Part shown: in pieces, positions 27,570 to 36,235 of the stretch
Layout: each line of letters starts with the position of its first letter
Numbering within the stretch: the stretch's first letter is position 1
NCBI RefSeq assembly: GCF_023805295.1
Contig: NZ_JAMSHT010000001.1
Coordinates: forward strand, 2,257,310-2,321,309
Source: Sphingomicrobium sediminis
Lineage (GTDB): Bacteria; Pseudomonadota; Alphaproteobacteria; Sphingomonadales; Sphingomonadaceae
Direction: 5' to 3'
Length of the DNA stretch: 64,000 nt
Made by a program: the position numbers and the translations under genes
The notes under the pieces: generated by a model
The model's database searches: none
Told to the model about the DNA's origin: nothing
What the model saw: the letters and a program-made list of their open reading frames with translations, nothing else

Positions 27570-28855
27570 TGGCTGAACGGGTCCGTGACGAGGATGGTGT
27601 CGTCGCGCTCGGGGCTGGTCGAGAGCAATGTCACGGGACAGCGCACCAGTTCCTCGATGCGGCGCACATATTTGATCGCGCGTGCCGGCAATTCGGCCCA
27701 GCTGCGTGCGCCTGCAGAAGAGCCTTCCCAGCCGGGCATCTCGTCATAGATAGGCTCAATCGCGTCCTGCATGCTCGCGCTCGACGGCATGTAGTCATAG
27801 ACCTTGCCGTTGATGCGATAGCCGGTGCAGATCTTAATCGTCTCGAGCCCGTCGAGCACGTCGATCTTGGTCAGTGCGATGCCGTTGATCCCGCATACCG
27901 CGACGCTCTTGCGTACCAGCACGGCGTCGAACCAGCCGCAGCGGCGCTTGCGGCTCGTCACCGTGCCGAATTCATGGCCCCGCTCGCCAAGACGCTGGCC
28001 GATCTCGTCGTCCAGTTCGGTTGGGAAGGGGCCCGATCCAACGCGGGTCGTATAAGCCTTGGTGATGCCAAGCACATTGCCTGCCGCGGTCGGGCCCATG
28101 CCGCTGCCAGCGCCGACAGTGCCGGAAACCGTGTTGGACGAGGTGACGAACGGATAGGTGCCATGGTCGACGTCGAGCATGGTGCCCTGTGCGCCTTCGA
28201 ACAGGATGCGCTTGCCCTCGCGGCGGGCATCGTCGAGGTCGCGCCAGACGGGCCGTGCATAGGGGTTCACGAAGTCGGCAATCTCGCGCAGCTCGGCGAG
28301 CAATGCGTCGCGGTCGATCGGGTCCTGCCCGAAACCGGCGCGCAGGTGATCGTGATGGGCACACAGGCGCTCGAAAATGGGGCCGATGCTGTCGAGGTCG
28401 GCAAGGTCGCAAACGCGGATGGCGCGGCGGCCGACCTTGTCCTCGTAGGCCGGGCCGATGCCGCGGCGGGTGGTGCCGATCTTGCCCTTTTGCAGCGCAT
28501 CTTCGCGTAGCGCGTCAAGGTCGCGGTGGATGGGCAGGATGAGCGGGGTATTCTCGGCGATCCAGAGCGTCTCCGGCGTCACCTTGAGGCCCTGGCCCTC
28601 GACCTTTTCGATCTCGGCCTTCAGGGCCCATGGATCGAGCACCACGCCATTGCCGATGACGCTCGGCGTGCCGCGCACGATGCCCGAGGGCAGCAGCGAC
28701 AATTTGTAGGTTGTGCCGTCGACGACCAGCGTGTGGCCGGCATTATGGCCGCCCTGGAAGCGGACCACCAGATCGGCGCGGCTGGCCAGCCAGTCGACAA
28801 TCTTTCCCTTGCCCTCATCGCCCCATTGGGCGCCGATGACGGTGACGTTCGGCAT
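27566..28855 (-). CDS. purA: Adenylosuccinate synthetase
   Basis: Joins IMP and aspartate using GTP, the first step towards AMP. The start is the ATG at 28855 ([20 protein letters not shown]), giving 429 residues, the normal size. Visible features: the N-terminal GTP loop [16 protein letters not shown] with the catalytic Asp, [11 protein letters not shown] with the catalytic His, [20 protein letters not shown], and the [10 protein letters not shown] loop. The upstream open frame extending to 29302 has no similarity to PurA and lies opposite the aldo/keto reductase gene. Confidence 0.96.
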   Translation of the reverse strand: MPNVTVIGAQWGDEGKGKIVDWLASRADLVVRFQGGHNAGHTLVVDGTTYKLSLLPSGIVRGTPSVIGNGVVLDPWALKAEIEKVEGQGLKVTPETLWIAENTPLILPIHRDLDALREDALQKGKIGTTRRGIGPAYEDKVGRRAIRVCDLADLDSIGPIFERLCAHHDHLRAGFGQDPIDRDALLAELREIADFVNPYARPVWRDLDDARREGKRILFEGAQGTMLDVDHGTYPFVTSSNTVSGTVGAGSGMGPTAAGNVLGITKAYTTRVGSGPFPTELDDEIGQRLGERGHEFGTVTSRKRRCGWFDAVLVRKSVAVCGINGIALTKIDVLDGLETIKICTGYRINGKVYDYMPSSASMQDAIEPIYDEMPGWEGSSAGARSWAELPARAIKYVRRIEELVRCPVTLLSTSPERDDTILVTDPFSQ

Positions 28856-28987
28856 GACGTGAAATCCCGATTGAACTTGCGCCCTGCTGCCTAGGGACAG
28901 GAGAGCGCCGCGTCCACCCTGAACCTGCCGATTGGAACATCGCGAGGCGCAATTGTTTGAGGGGATGAACAACCGACAGGATCCGCC

Positions 28988-29803
28988 GTGACCGACCAGC
29001 CCATGATCACCCTCAACGACGACCGCCAGATCCCGCAATTGGGGTTCGGCACCTACAAGATCGATGACGAGGCGGCGCCCAATGCAGTCGGGATCGCGCT
29101 CGATGTCGGCTACCAGCTCGTCGACACGGGCTCCATCTACGAGAATGAGCGCGGCGTCGGCAAAGCGCTGCAGGATCGGGGCGATGTCTGGCTGACCACG
29201 AAGATCTGGAACAGTGATCAAGGCTATGAGGAGGCCAAGACCGCGTTCGGTCATGCGCTGAACAGGCTCGGACGAGAGGATGTCGACCTGCTGCTGATCC
29301 ACTGGCCTTGCCCGGACAAGCAGCTCTACCTGGAGACATGGAAAGCCTTCATCGAGCTCCGCGAAGAGGGACGCGCCAAATCGATCGGGGTCAGCAATTT
29401 CGAGGAGACCCAGCTACGCGAATTGGTCGATGCGACCGGATTTGCACCTGCAGTGAACCAGGTCGAATTGCATCCTCGCTTCCAGCAGCGTGAATTGCGC
29501 CAAGTGCATGAAGAGCTGGGCATCGCAACGCAAAGCTGGTCGCCGCTCGGCCGGGCCGACTATTTCGACGATCCGGCGATTGCGTCGATTGCCGAGGAGA
29601 CGGGGCAATCGCCGGCCGCGATCATCATCCGCTGGCATCTCCAGCACGGATTGCTGACCATCCCGAAAGCGTCGAGCCGGGGGCATATCGAGGATAATTT
29701 TGCGGCCACGACCTTCGAGCTCAGCGACGAGCAGATGGCGCGGATCGATGCATTGGATGACGAGGGCGGGCGCATGGGCCCGCACCCCGCCAATTTCTGC
29801 TAG
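28988..29803 (+). CDS. Aldo/keto reductase
   Basis: NADPH-dependent carbonyl reductase, TIM barrel, 271 residues. The catalytic tetrad is visible: Asp and Tyr in [18 protein letters not shown], Lys in [11 protein letters not shown] and His in LLLIHWPCP. The NADPH phosphate loop is [13 protein letters not shown]. The protein resembles the 2,5-diketo-D-gluconic acid reductase/YafB group. The GTG at 28988 is used; an ATG five codons on is an alternative. Substrate not identifiable. It diverges from purA and ends three bases before the convergent serA. Confidence 0.9.
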   Translation: MTDQPMITLNDDRQIPQLGFGTYKIDDEAAPNAVGIALDVGYQLVDTGSIYENERGVGKALQDRGDVWLTTKIWNSDQGYEEAKTAFGHALNRLGREDVDLLLIHWPCPDKQLYLETWKAFIELREEGRAKSIGVSNFEETQLRELVDATGFAPAVNQVELHPRFQQRELRQVHEELGIATQSWSPLGRADYFDDPAIASIAEETGQSPAAIIIRWHLQHGLLTIPKASSRGHIEDNFAATTFELSDEQMARIDALDDEGGRMGPHPANFC

Positions 29804-29806
29804 TCG

Positions 29807-31387
29807 CTAGTCGAAGCGCAGCGCGACAACCTTCTTCACACCGCGAATGGCGCGTAGCGCATCGAGCAATTTTTCGGACGGTTCGCTGTCGATCGCGACC
29901 AGCGCCAACGCCTCACCGCCAATGTTGCGGCGGCCCAGCGCGAAGGTTGCGATGTTGACGTCCGCATCGCCGAGCGTCGACCCCAATGCGCCGATAAAGC
30001 CCGGCGCGTCCTCATTGACGATGTAGAGCATCGGGCCGGTCAATTCGGCCTCCACGCCGACGCCGAACATCTCGACGAGGCGCGGGTTGGCATTGCCGAC
30101 GAGCGTGCCTTCGACATTGCACTTGTTGCCGTCCTTGAGTCGGGCCGTGACGCGGACCAGCGTGTGATAATCGCCCTCGTGGGCATGACGCACTTCGGAG
30201 ACGTCGAGGCCGCGATCCTTGGCCAGCACCGGCGCGTTGACCATGTTCACGCTGTCCGAATAGCTGCCCATGAGGCCGGCCAGCACCGCGCCCGAAATCG
30301 GCGTGATGTTGAGCTCGGCAGCAGCGCCCTCGACCTCGACCGCGATCGAATCGATTTCCTCGCCCAGCACCTGGCCGACGAGGCGACCGAGATTGCCCGA
30401 CAGGCCCATATAGGGCTTGATACGGGGCGCTTCCTCGGCCGAGAGCGACGGGCTGTTCAAGGCATTGGTGATACCGCCCAGCAGGAGGTAGTCGCTCATC
30501 TGTTCGGCGACCTGGATGGCGACATTGACCTGCGCTTCGGTGGTCGAGGCGCCGAGATGCGGGGTCGAGATGAAGCCCGGCGTGCCGAACAGCGCATTTT
30601 CCTTGGCCGGCTCGGTCGCGAAGACATCGAGCGCAGCGCCGGCAATGTGGCCGCTTTCGAGACCTTCCTTGAGCGCCTCCTCGTCGATGAGGCCGCCGCG
30701 CGCGCAGTTGATGATGCGCACGCCCTTCTTGACCTTGGACAGCGCGTCGCGGCCGAGAATGCCGCGCGTCTGGTCGGTCAGCGGCGTGTGCAGCGTGATG
30801 AAGTCGGCGCGGGCGAGCAGCGTGTCGAGGTCGACCTTTTCGACCCCGATCTCGATGGCGCGTTCGGGCGTCAGGAAGGGATCGAAGGCGATGACCTTCA
30901 TCTTGAGCCCCTGCGCGCGGGCGGCGACGATGCTGCCGATATTGCCGGCGCCGATCAGGCCCAGCGTCTTGCCGGTCAGCTCGACGCCCATGAATTTGGA
31001 TTTTTCCCACTTGCCGGCCTGCGTCGAGGCGTCGGCGGCGGGAAGCTGGCGGGCCAGCGCGAACATCAAAGCGATGGCATGTTCGGCCGTCGTGATCGAA
31101 TTGCCGAACGGCGTGTTCATTACGACGATGCCCTTCGCGGTTGCGGCGGGAATGTCGATATTGTCGACCCCGATGCCGGCGCGGCCGATGACCTTGAGGT
31201 TCGTCGCGGCCTCCAGCATGTCGGCAGTCACCTTCGTCGACGAGCGGATGGCAAGGCCGTCATACTCGCCGATGATCGCCTTCTGCTCTTCGGGGCTGAG
31301 GCCCGGTTTCTCGTGCACCTCGATCCCGCGCTCGCGGAAGATTTCGGCAGCGCGCGGATCCATCTTGTCGGAAATCAGGACTTTCAC
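29807..31387 (-). CDS. serA: D-3-phosphoglycerate dehydrogenase
   Basis: Oxidises 3-phosphoglycerate as the first step of serine synthesis. The 526-residue length indicates the long type I form: substrate domain, Rossmann NAD domain (GLIGAGNIGSIVAARAQGL), an intervening regulatory domain and a C-terminal ACT domain (from about residue 455, with MLYIVNEDAPGFIGALGSTL), which normally senses serine. The catalytic motif ARGGLIDEEALKEGLE and the His in STPHLGASTTEAQ are present. It overlaps the serC stop by four bases; serC-serA is one operon. Confidence 0.95.
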   Translation of the reverse strand: MKVLISDKMDPRAAEIFRERGIEVHEKPGLSPEEQKAIIGEYDGLAIRSSTKVTADMLEAATNLKVIGRAGIGVDNIDIPAATAKGIVVMNTPFGNSITTAEHAIALMFALARQLPAADASTQAGKWEKSKFMGVELTGKTLGLIGAGNIGSIVAARAQGLKMKVIAFDPFLTPERAIEIGVEKVDLDTLLARADFITLHTPLTDQTRGILGRDALSKVKKGVRIINCARGGLIDEEALKEGLESGHIAGAALDVFATEPAKENALFGTPGFISTPHLGASTTEAQVNVAIQVAEQMSDYLLLGGITNALNSPSLSAEEAPRIKPYMGLSGNLGRLVGQVLGEEIDSIAVEVEGAAAELNITPISGAVLAGLMGSYSDSVNMVNAPVLAKDRGLDVSEVRHAHEGDYHTLVRVTARLKDGNKCNVEGTLVGNANPRLVEMFGVGVEAELTGPMLYIVNEDAPGFIGALGSTLGDADVNIATFALGRRNIGGEALALVAIDSEPSEKLLDALRAIRGVKKVVALRFD

Positions 31388-32496
31388 TTGGTCTCTCCAT
31401 AGGCCCAGTCGAGCCAGGGCCCGAGGGCCTCGATATCAGCAGTGTCGACGGTCGATCCGCACCAGATGCGGAAGCCCGCAGGCGCGTCGCGATAGGCGCC
31501 GAAATCGTAGGCGATGCCTTCATCCTCGAGCAGCTTGACCATCGCTTTCACCTGGTCGGGGCTGGCGTCGGCGGTGAGGCACACACCGGTAACGCTGCGC
31601 AGCGCTGGGTCCTTGCAAAGATGATGCAGCCAGTCGCGTTCCTCGACCATGCGGTTCACTGCGGCTGCATTGGCCTCGGCACGCGCGATCATGCCATCAA
31701 GGCCGCCAACGGACTTGGCCCATTCAAGGCTGTGGATCGCATCTTCGACGCAGAGCATCGAGGGCGTGTTGATGGTCGCGCCGGTGAAAATACCCTCGTT
31801 GAGCTTTCCGCCTTTTGTCATGCGGAAGAGCTTGGGTAGCGCACGGTCGGGCGTGTAGCTTTCGAGGCGCTCGACGGCGCGCGGGCCGAGGATCAGCACG
31901 CCATGCGCAGCCTCGCCGCCCAGCACTTTCTGCCAGCTGAAGGTCGCGACATCGACCTTGTCCCATGGGATGCGCATCGCGAAGACGGCGCTGGTGCTGT
32001 CAGCGAACGCAAGGCCTTCGCGGTCGTCAGCGATCCAGTCACCATTCGGGACCTTCACGCCCGAGGTCGTGCCGTTCCAGGTGAACAGGACGTCGTGGCT
32101 CCAATCGACCGCATCGAGGTCGGGCAGTTCGCCATAATCTGCAGTGACGAGATTGCTTTCCAGCTTCAGCTCGTCGGCGACGTCCTTCACCCAATCCTTG
32201 CCGAAGCTTTCCCAGCCCATGGCGGTGACCGGGCGCTGGCCCAGCATCGTCCACATGGCCATTTCGAAGGCGCCGGTGTCGGAACCGGGGACGATGCCGA
32301 TTCGGTGGCTGTCCGGCAGATCGAGCACCTCGCGCATCAGCGCGATGCAATGCGCCAAGCGCGCCTTGTTATGCGCGCTGCGATGCGATCGGCCGAGGCC
32401 GTCGGTGCGTAGCTTGTCGAGGCTCCAGCCCGGCGGCTTCGCGCAGGGTCCGGACGAGAAATATGGTCGCGCGGGTTTGCGCGTTGGTCTGGTCAT
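31384..32496 (-). CDS. serC: Phosphoserine aminotransferase
   Basis: PLP enzyme converting 3-phosphohydroxypyruvate to phosphoserine, 370 residues, alphaproteobacterial type. The N-terminus KPARPYFSSGPCAKPPGWSL is characteristic. The PLP lysine is in ATFSWQKVLGGEAAHGVLIL and substrate-binding residues lie in WNGTTSGVKVPNG. First gene of serC-serA. A structured leader precedes it and its ribosome site (AAAGGGGAG) can pair with an upstream CTCTC. The product feeds serine to the sphingolipid pathway encoded 11 kb away. Confidence 0.95.
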   Translation of the reverse strand: MTRPTRKPARPYFSSGPCAKPPGWSLDKLRTDGLGRSHRSAHNKARLAHCIALMREVLDLPDSHRIGIVPGSDTGAFEMAMWTMLGQRPVTAMGWESFGKDWVKDVADELKLESNLVTADYGELPDLDAVDWSHDVLFTWNGTTSGVKVPNGDWIADDREGLAFADSTSAVFAMRIPWDKVDVATFSWQKVLGGEAAHGVLILGPRAVERLESYTPDRALPKLFRMTKGGKLNEGIFTGATINTPSMLCVEDAIHSLEWAKSVGGLDGMIARAEANAAAVNRMVEERDWLHHLCKDPALRSVTGVCLTADASPDQVKAMVKLLEDEGIAYDFGAYRDAPAGFRIWCGSTVDTADIEALGPWLDWAYGETK

Positions 32497-32600
32497 TCAA
32501 ATACTCCCCTTTCAGAGAGGCGCACCGCGTTGGGACGGCGTGGCCCACTGCCCTGATAACGCCCGGGAGAGGCGGGCGGAACCACTCATTTGGTCCATGT
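32497..32600 (-). promoter_or_regulatory. Structured leader of serC-serA, candidate serC RNA motif
   Basis: Read on the minus strand, this leader has a CGCCC/GGGCG hairpin, then a larger arm where GCGTT pairs with AACGC around a GTGG/CCAC core, and finally CTCTC pairing with the GGGAG of the serC ribosome site (32504-32520). Alphaproteobacterial serC genes are known to be preceded by a conserved leader RNA (the serC motif). I could not test this against its consensus. Confidence 0.42.
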
Positions 32601-32875
32601 CAAAATTTAACGAAAATCAAGGTTTTCCGCTGTTTACTTTCCGTTAAATAGTTAATCTAACGCAAACGGACCAACGGTTCATCGCTTCGTCGCAGCAATT
32701 CGTCCCTAAATAGGGAACGTTCACTTGCTTTCCTTAACCTTTCGACCACAGCTTCGCTCACAACTTCGCTGGGGAGCCCGATTTTCGGGTTTGAGGCGAC
32801 GGAGGCAGGGGAGCCTCCGCAATGACAACCACTCGACGCGAGAGTGGTCGAGTGGATTTGGGAGCGGGTTAGAAG
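32601..32875 (+). promoter_or_regulatory. Intergenic region with serial hairpins before the M23 peptidase gene
   Basis: An AT-rich part (32600-32660) with TTAAC and TTAAAT elements probably holds the divergent promoters. Closer to the gene lie a palindrome TCCCTA-AA-TAGGGA (32703-32716), a 12-base tandem repeat CACAGCTTCGCT/CACAACTTCGCT (32747-32770), and three hairpins: CCCGA/TCGGG (32777-32789), GGAGGC/GCCTCC (32801-32818) and CCACTCGAC/GTCGAGTGG (32829-32855). No coding frame is convincing here. Confidence 0.6.
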
Positions 32876-33781
32876 ATGGGCAAGTCGAAAGTTAGGACGG
32901 GTAAACTGCTGCGCGATCGCGAGGTATTTCTTCGTGACGGTGAACGCGTGACCCGCATCAAGATTTCCATCGTCAGCCAGATTTTTGCGATCGCCATGGT
33001 GTTCGGCCTGACCAGCTGGTCGGGTTTCGCCACGGCGCAGCTGCTCAACGAGCGCGAAGCGCAGATGAGCTACGCGGAAGAGATGGCGTGGCACGAACAG
33101 ATCGAAGCCCGTCAGTTCCTGCTCGCCGAAATGGCCAACCGCCTGCTCGACGAAGAATATGATGCCAAGCTGAAGCAGCTTGAAGATCTCGGTGTCGCCG
33201 ACCGCGTCGATTCGGTCGGTGGTCCTTATGAGGGAGACCTCACCGCCGACGAGACCTTTGCCGAGCTGTTCAAGAGCTGGAAGCGTCTCGACACGCTCGA
33301 TGATGGCGTGATTGCCGTTCCCTCGGCCATGCCGGTCAACGATGCCCGCCTGACCTCGAGCTACGGTACGCGTCGCGACCCGTTCCGCGGTCGCCGTTCG
33401 AACCATAAGGGTATCGACCTTGCCGGCCCCGTCGGCACGCCGATCCTGTCGACCGCCGATGGCCGCGTCGTTCGCGCCGGCTGGAACAGCGGTGGCTATG
33501 GCAATCTCATCGAGATCGACCATGGCAACGGCATCACCACCCGCTACGCCCACCTTTCGAAGGTCCAGGTGAAGCGCGGCGATCGCGTCCTTCGCGGCGA
33601 GCAGATCGGCAAGATGGGCTCGACCGGCCGTTCGACCGGTAGCCACCTGCACTATGAAGTCCGCATCGACGGCCGTGCAGTGAACCCCATTCCGTTCATG
33701 GAATCGGGCGACTACCTCCTCGCCATGCAGGACCGCACCCGCGCTGATGAAGCGATGGAAGCGATCGGCGGCAGCGAGTAA
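32876..33781 (+). CDS. M23-family (LytM-type) metallopeptidase
   Basis: Membrane-anchored peptidoglycan hydrolase or amidase activator, 301 residues. A basic cytoplasmic N-terminus is followed by one membrane helix (about residues 27-50), a helical region (about 55-115) and the M23 domain starting at about 150. All zinc-site motifs are intact: HKGIDLAGPVGTPI (His and Asp), then GNGITTRYAHLSKV and GSHLHYEVRIDG with the HxH. Because the ligands are intact, it may be an active endopeptidase rather than an EnvC/NlpD-type activator. An intrinsic terminator follows. Confidence 0.92.
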   Translation: MGKSKVRTGKLLRDREVFLRDGERVTRIKISIVSQIFAIAMVFGLTSWSGFATAQLLNEREAQMSYAEEMAWHEQIEARQFLLAEMANRLLDEEYDAKLKQLEDLGVADRVDSVGGPYEGDLTADETFAELFKSWKRLDTLDDGVIAVPSAMPVNDARLTSSYGTRRDPFRGRRSNHKGIDLAGPVGTPILSTADGRVVRAGWNSGGYGNLIEIDHGNGITTRYAHLSKVQVKRGDRVLRGEQIGKMGSTGRSTGSHLHYEVRIDGRAVNPIPFMESGDYLLAMQDRTRADEAMEAIGGSE

Positions 33782-33809
33782 GCTCGCGTCACATCGACAA
33801 AGGTTGAAG

Positions 33810-33833
33810 GCCCCGGCTTGTCCGGGGCTTTTT
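33810..33833 (+). terminator. Intrinsic terminator after the M23 peptidase gene
   Basis: GCCCCGG and CCGGGGC form a seven-base-pair stem with a five-base loop followed by TTTTT. Confidence 0.87.
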
Positions 33834-33853
33834 GCTATCCTACATCCACTCTC

Positions 33854-34180
33854 ATGACCGACGAACCCCTCCTCACGCCCGCAGCGGCCAAGCGCGTGCG
33901 CGCCATTGCCGACAAGCAGGGCAAGCCCGCCATGCTGCGCCTGTCGGTCGATGGGGGCGGCTGTGCCGGCTTTACCTACAAGTTCGAACTGGGCGAACCA
34001 GCCGATGACGATATCCGCACGGAGACGGACGACGTCGCCTTGCTGGTCGACCCGATGAGCCTCGAATTCCTGAAAGGTGCTGCGGTCGATTTCGTCGAGA
34101 ATCTGGGCGGAGCGTCCTTCCAGGTCACCAATCCCAATGCAGCCAGCGGCTGTGGCTGCGGATCGAGCTTCTCGGTCTGA
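33854..34180 (+). CDS. erpA: ErpA/IscA-type iron-sulfur cluster carrier
   Basis: A-type carrier of Fe-S clusters, 108 residues. The three cluster-binding cysteines are in SVDGGGCAGFTYKF and the C-terminal ASGCGCGSSFSV; LTPAAAKRVRAI is the usual N-terminus. The start is the ATG at 33854; the frame extends upstream to a TTG within the terminator hairpin, which is unlikely. ErpA versus IscA cannot be separated with certainty; there is no isc or suf operon here. It overlaps the exonuclease III gene (TGATG). Confidence 0.88.
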   Translation: MTDEPLLTPAAAKRVRAIADKQGKPAMLRLSVDGGGCAGFTYKFELGEPADDDIRTETDDVALLVDPMSLEFLKGAAVDFVENLGGASFQVTNPNAASGCGCGSSFSV

Positions 34181-34959
34181 TGCCCAGCGTCGTTTCCTTC
34201 AACATCAATGGTATCCGCGCGCGCCTGCCGCGCCTGGTCGAATATCTTGAGAAGGAACAGCCGGACATCGTCTGCCTGCAGGAATTGAAGGCGGCCGATG
34301 ACGCGATCCCGACCAAGGAGATTGAGGAGGCCGGCTACAAGGGCGTCTGGCACGGTCAGAAAGGCTTCAACGGCGTTGCCATCCTGGCCAAGGGCGAGGA
34401 GCCCGAACTGGTCCGCAAGGGCCTGCCCGACGATCCCAATCCCGACCAGTCGCGCTATATCGAGGCCGATGTGAAGGGCCTTCGCGTCGCCAGCATCTAC
34501 CTGCCCAACGGCAATCCCATCGGCACCGAGAAATTCGACTACAAACTCGCCTGGATGGAGCAGTTGCGCCTCCATGCCTCCGAGCTCTTCGCGCGCGAGG
34601 AGCCGACCGTGCTGGCGGGCGACTACAACGTCATCCCCGAGGATCGCGATACCTATTCGGTCAAGGACATGGCCAAGGACGCGCTGATGCAGCCGGAAAG
34701 CCGCGAGGCGCTCCGCCGAATCGTCCATGCCGGCTGGACCGACGCACTACGCGCGCTGCATCCCGATGCCGAGAAGCTCTACACCTTCTGGGATTACCAG
34801 CGCGGTGCCTGGCCGCGCGATGCGGGGTTCCGGATCGACCACCTGCTGTGCAGCCCGCGTGCTGCCGATCGCCTGATCGGGGCCGGCGTCCACAAATGGG
34901 CGCGCGGCGAGGAAAAAGCCTCGGACCATGCGCCGGTCTGGGCGAGCTTCGCCGACTAG
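34180..34959 (+). CDS. xthA: Exodeoxyribonuclease III (AP endonuclease)
   Basis: Base-excision repair nuclease of the Mg-dependent exonuclease III family, 259 residues. Catalytic motifs are complete: SFNINGIRARLPRLVEYLEK, the Glu in IVCLQELKA, the Asp/Asn in LAGDYNVIPEDRDTY, and the C-terminal RIDHLLCS with SDHAPVWASF, containing the catalytic His. Translation is coupled to the iron-sulfur carrier gene through a one-base overlap. It meets the convergent acyltransferase-like gene with a four-base overlap. Confidence 0.95.
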   Translation: MPSVVSFNINGIRARLPRLVEYLEKEQPDIVCLQELKAADDAIPTKEIEEAGYKGVWHGQKGFNGVAILAKGEEPELVRKGLPDDPNPDQSRYIEADVKGLRVASIYLPNGNPIGTEKFDYKLAWMEQLRLHASELFAREEPTVLAGDYNVIPEDRDTYSVKDMAKDALMQPESREALRRIVHAGWTDALRALHPDAEKLYTFWDYQRGAWPRDAGFRIDHLLCSPRAADRLIGAGVHKWARGEEKASDHAPVWASFAD

Positions 34960-36095
34960 AGCGCTTTCTCGAAAATCCGATAGGTGTGATTGACGCCCGC
35001 GCCGGGCAGCTGGGCGATCGACATCATGCCCTGGTTGTCCTCGAGCACCCAGCCAAACTCGCCATGGTTGATGCCATACTTCTCGACGCAGACGCGGCGG
35101 GTATATTCGATCATCATGAAGGCAAGCTGGCTGGCGAGGCGACCGCGCTGGTGAGACTTGCGCACGCCCATCAGCGGCACGCGGACGCGGCTGACATTTG
35201 ACGGGTTGCGCAGGCGCCAGAGCAGTTTCGCCCAGCCGAACGGGAATAGCTTGCCGTCGAGGTCGCGGATCAGTTCGTTGACGTCGGGAATGGTCAGCAT
35301 GAAGGCGACCGGCTCGCCCTCATATTCGGCGATCTTGACGAGATCCTCGACGATGATCGGCTTCAGCTTTTTTCCGGCATAGGCGATCTCTGCATCGGTC
35401 AGCGGGATGAAACCCCAATTGTCCGACCAGGCATCGTTGAGGATGTCGAGGATGATCGCCGCTTCCTCGTCGAACTTCGACTTGTCGACATCGCGGACCG
35501 TAATCTTGGACGAGCGTTCGCCGGCATCGATCAGCTTTTGCACCAGCGGGATCATGTCGATGCGGATATCGAGCCCGAACGTGTGCAGGTCCTTGACCTT
35601 CTCGTAACCGGCGCTCTCGACCCAGCCGCCATAGGCCGGGCGGTGGTGCCCCATCATGACCAACGGATGCTCTTCGAAGCCCTGCACCAGCAGGCCGGGC
35701 TCGTCCCAGATCGAGATGGAGAAAGGACCGAGCGCCTTGCTCATGCCCTTCGAGCGCAGCCAATCCTCGGCCGACGCAATGAGGGCAGCGGCGACCTCGG
35801 CATCGACCGCCTCGAACAGGCCCCAATGGCCTTCGCCCGGATAGCGTTCGATCCACAGATGATCGATCTGGGCGCTGATGCGGCCGACGACCTCGTCCCC
35901 GCGACGCGCCAAGAAGAGCTGGATCTCGCCATGGCCGAACCAGGGATTGGCCTTGGGATCGAGCAATCCGGCGACTTCCGCCTTCAGGGGCGGCACCCAA
36001 TAAGGATCGTCGGCATAGATCGCCCATGGCAGGTCGATAAACGCCTTGCGATCGGCCTTTGACGCGACGGGGCTGATGTCGATGGGCTGTGTCAT
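34956..36095 (-). CDS. GNAT-fold acyltransferase-like protein, unknown substrate
   Basis: A 379-residue soluble protein. The first third begins KADRKAFIDLPWAIYADDPY with WVPPLKAEV, and contains FLARRGDEVVGRISAQID, a GNAT-like strand-turn-strand. The C-terminal half has another N-acyltransferase-like unit with VPLMGVRKSHQRGRLASQLAF, which resembles an acyl-CoA pyrophosphate loop (Q/RxxGR). So the protein looks like two GNAT-type domains in tandem. Homologues are common in sphingomonads and usually named N-acetyltransferase or hypothetical. No operon partner; its start faces the desaturase gene's promoter. Confidence 0.7.
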   Translation of the reverse strand: MTQPIDISPVASKADRKAFIDLPWAIYADDPYWVPPLKAEVAGLLDPKANPWFGHGEIQLFLARRGDEVVGRISAQIDHLWIERYPGEGHWGLFEAVDAEVAAALIASAEDWLRSKGMSKALGPFSISIWDEPGLLVQGFEEHPLVMMGHHRPAYGGWVESAGYEKVKDLHTFGLDIRIDMIPLVQKLIDAGERSSKITVRDVDKSKFDEEAAIILDILNDAWSDNWGFIPLTDAEIAYAGKKLKPIIVEDLVKIAEYEGEPVAFMLTIPDVNELIRDLDGKLFPFGWAKLLWRLRNPSNVSRVRVPLMGVRKSHQRGRLASQLAFMMIEYTRRVCVEKYGINHGEFGWVLEDNQGMMSIAQLPGAGVNHTYRIFEKAL

Positions 36096-36235
36096 GTGTG
36101 CGATGGGCTAGCGCGAAGCGGCGCCATTGTCATCCGAGCTTCAGCTTCGATGCGCTAAAAAAGGCGTGAAAACTTCGCTTTCGCCATGATGGTGCCGCAT
36201 TTGGGCACCATTGGCGCAAGCTAAGCGGAAAAATC

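Noticed and set aside
30164..31402. A 412-codon plus-strand frame across serA
   Set aside because: Shadow of SerA, which has every expected catalytic motif on the minus strand.
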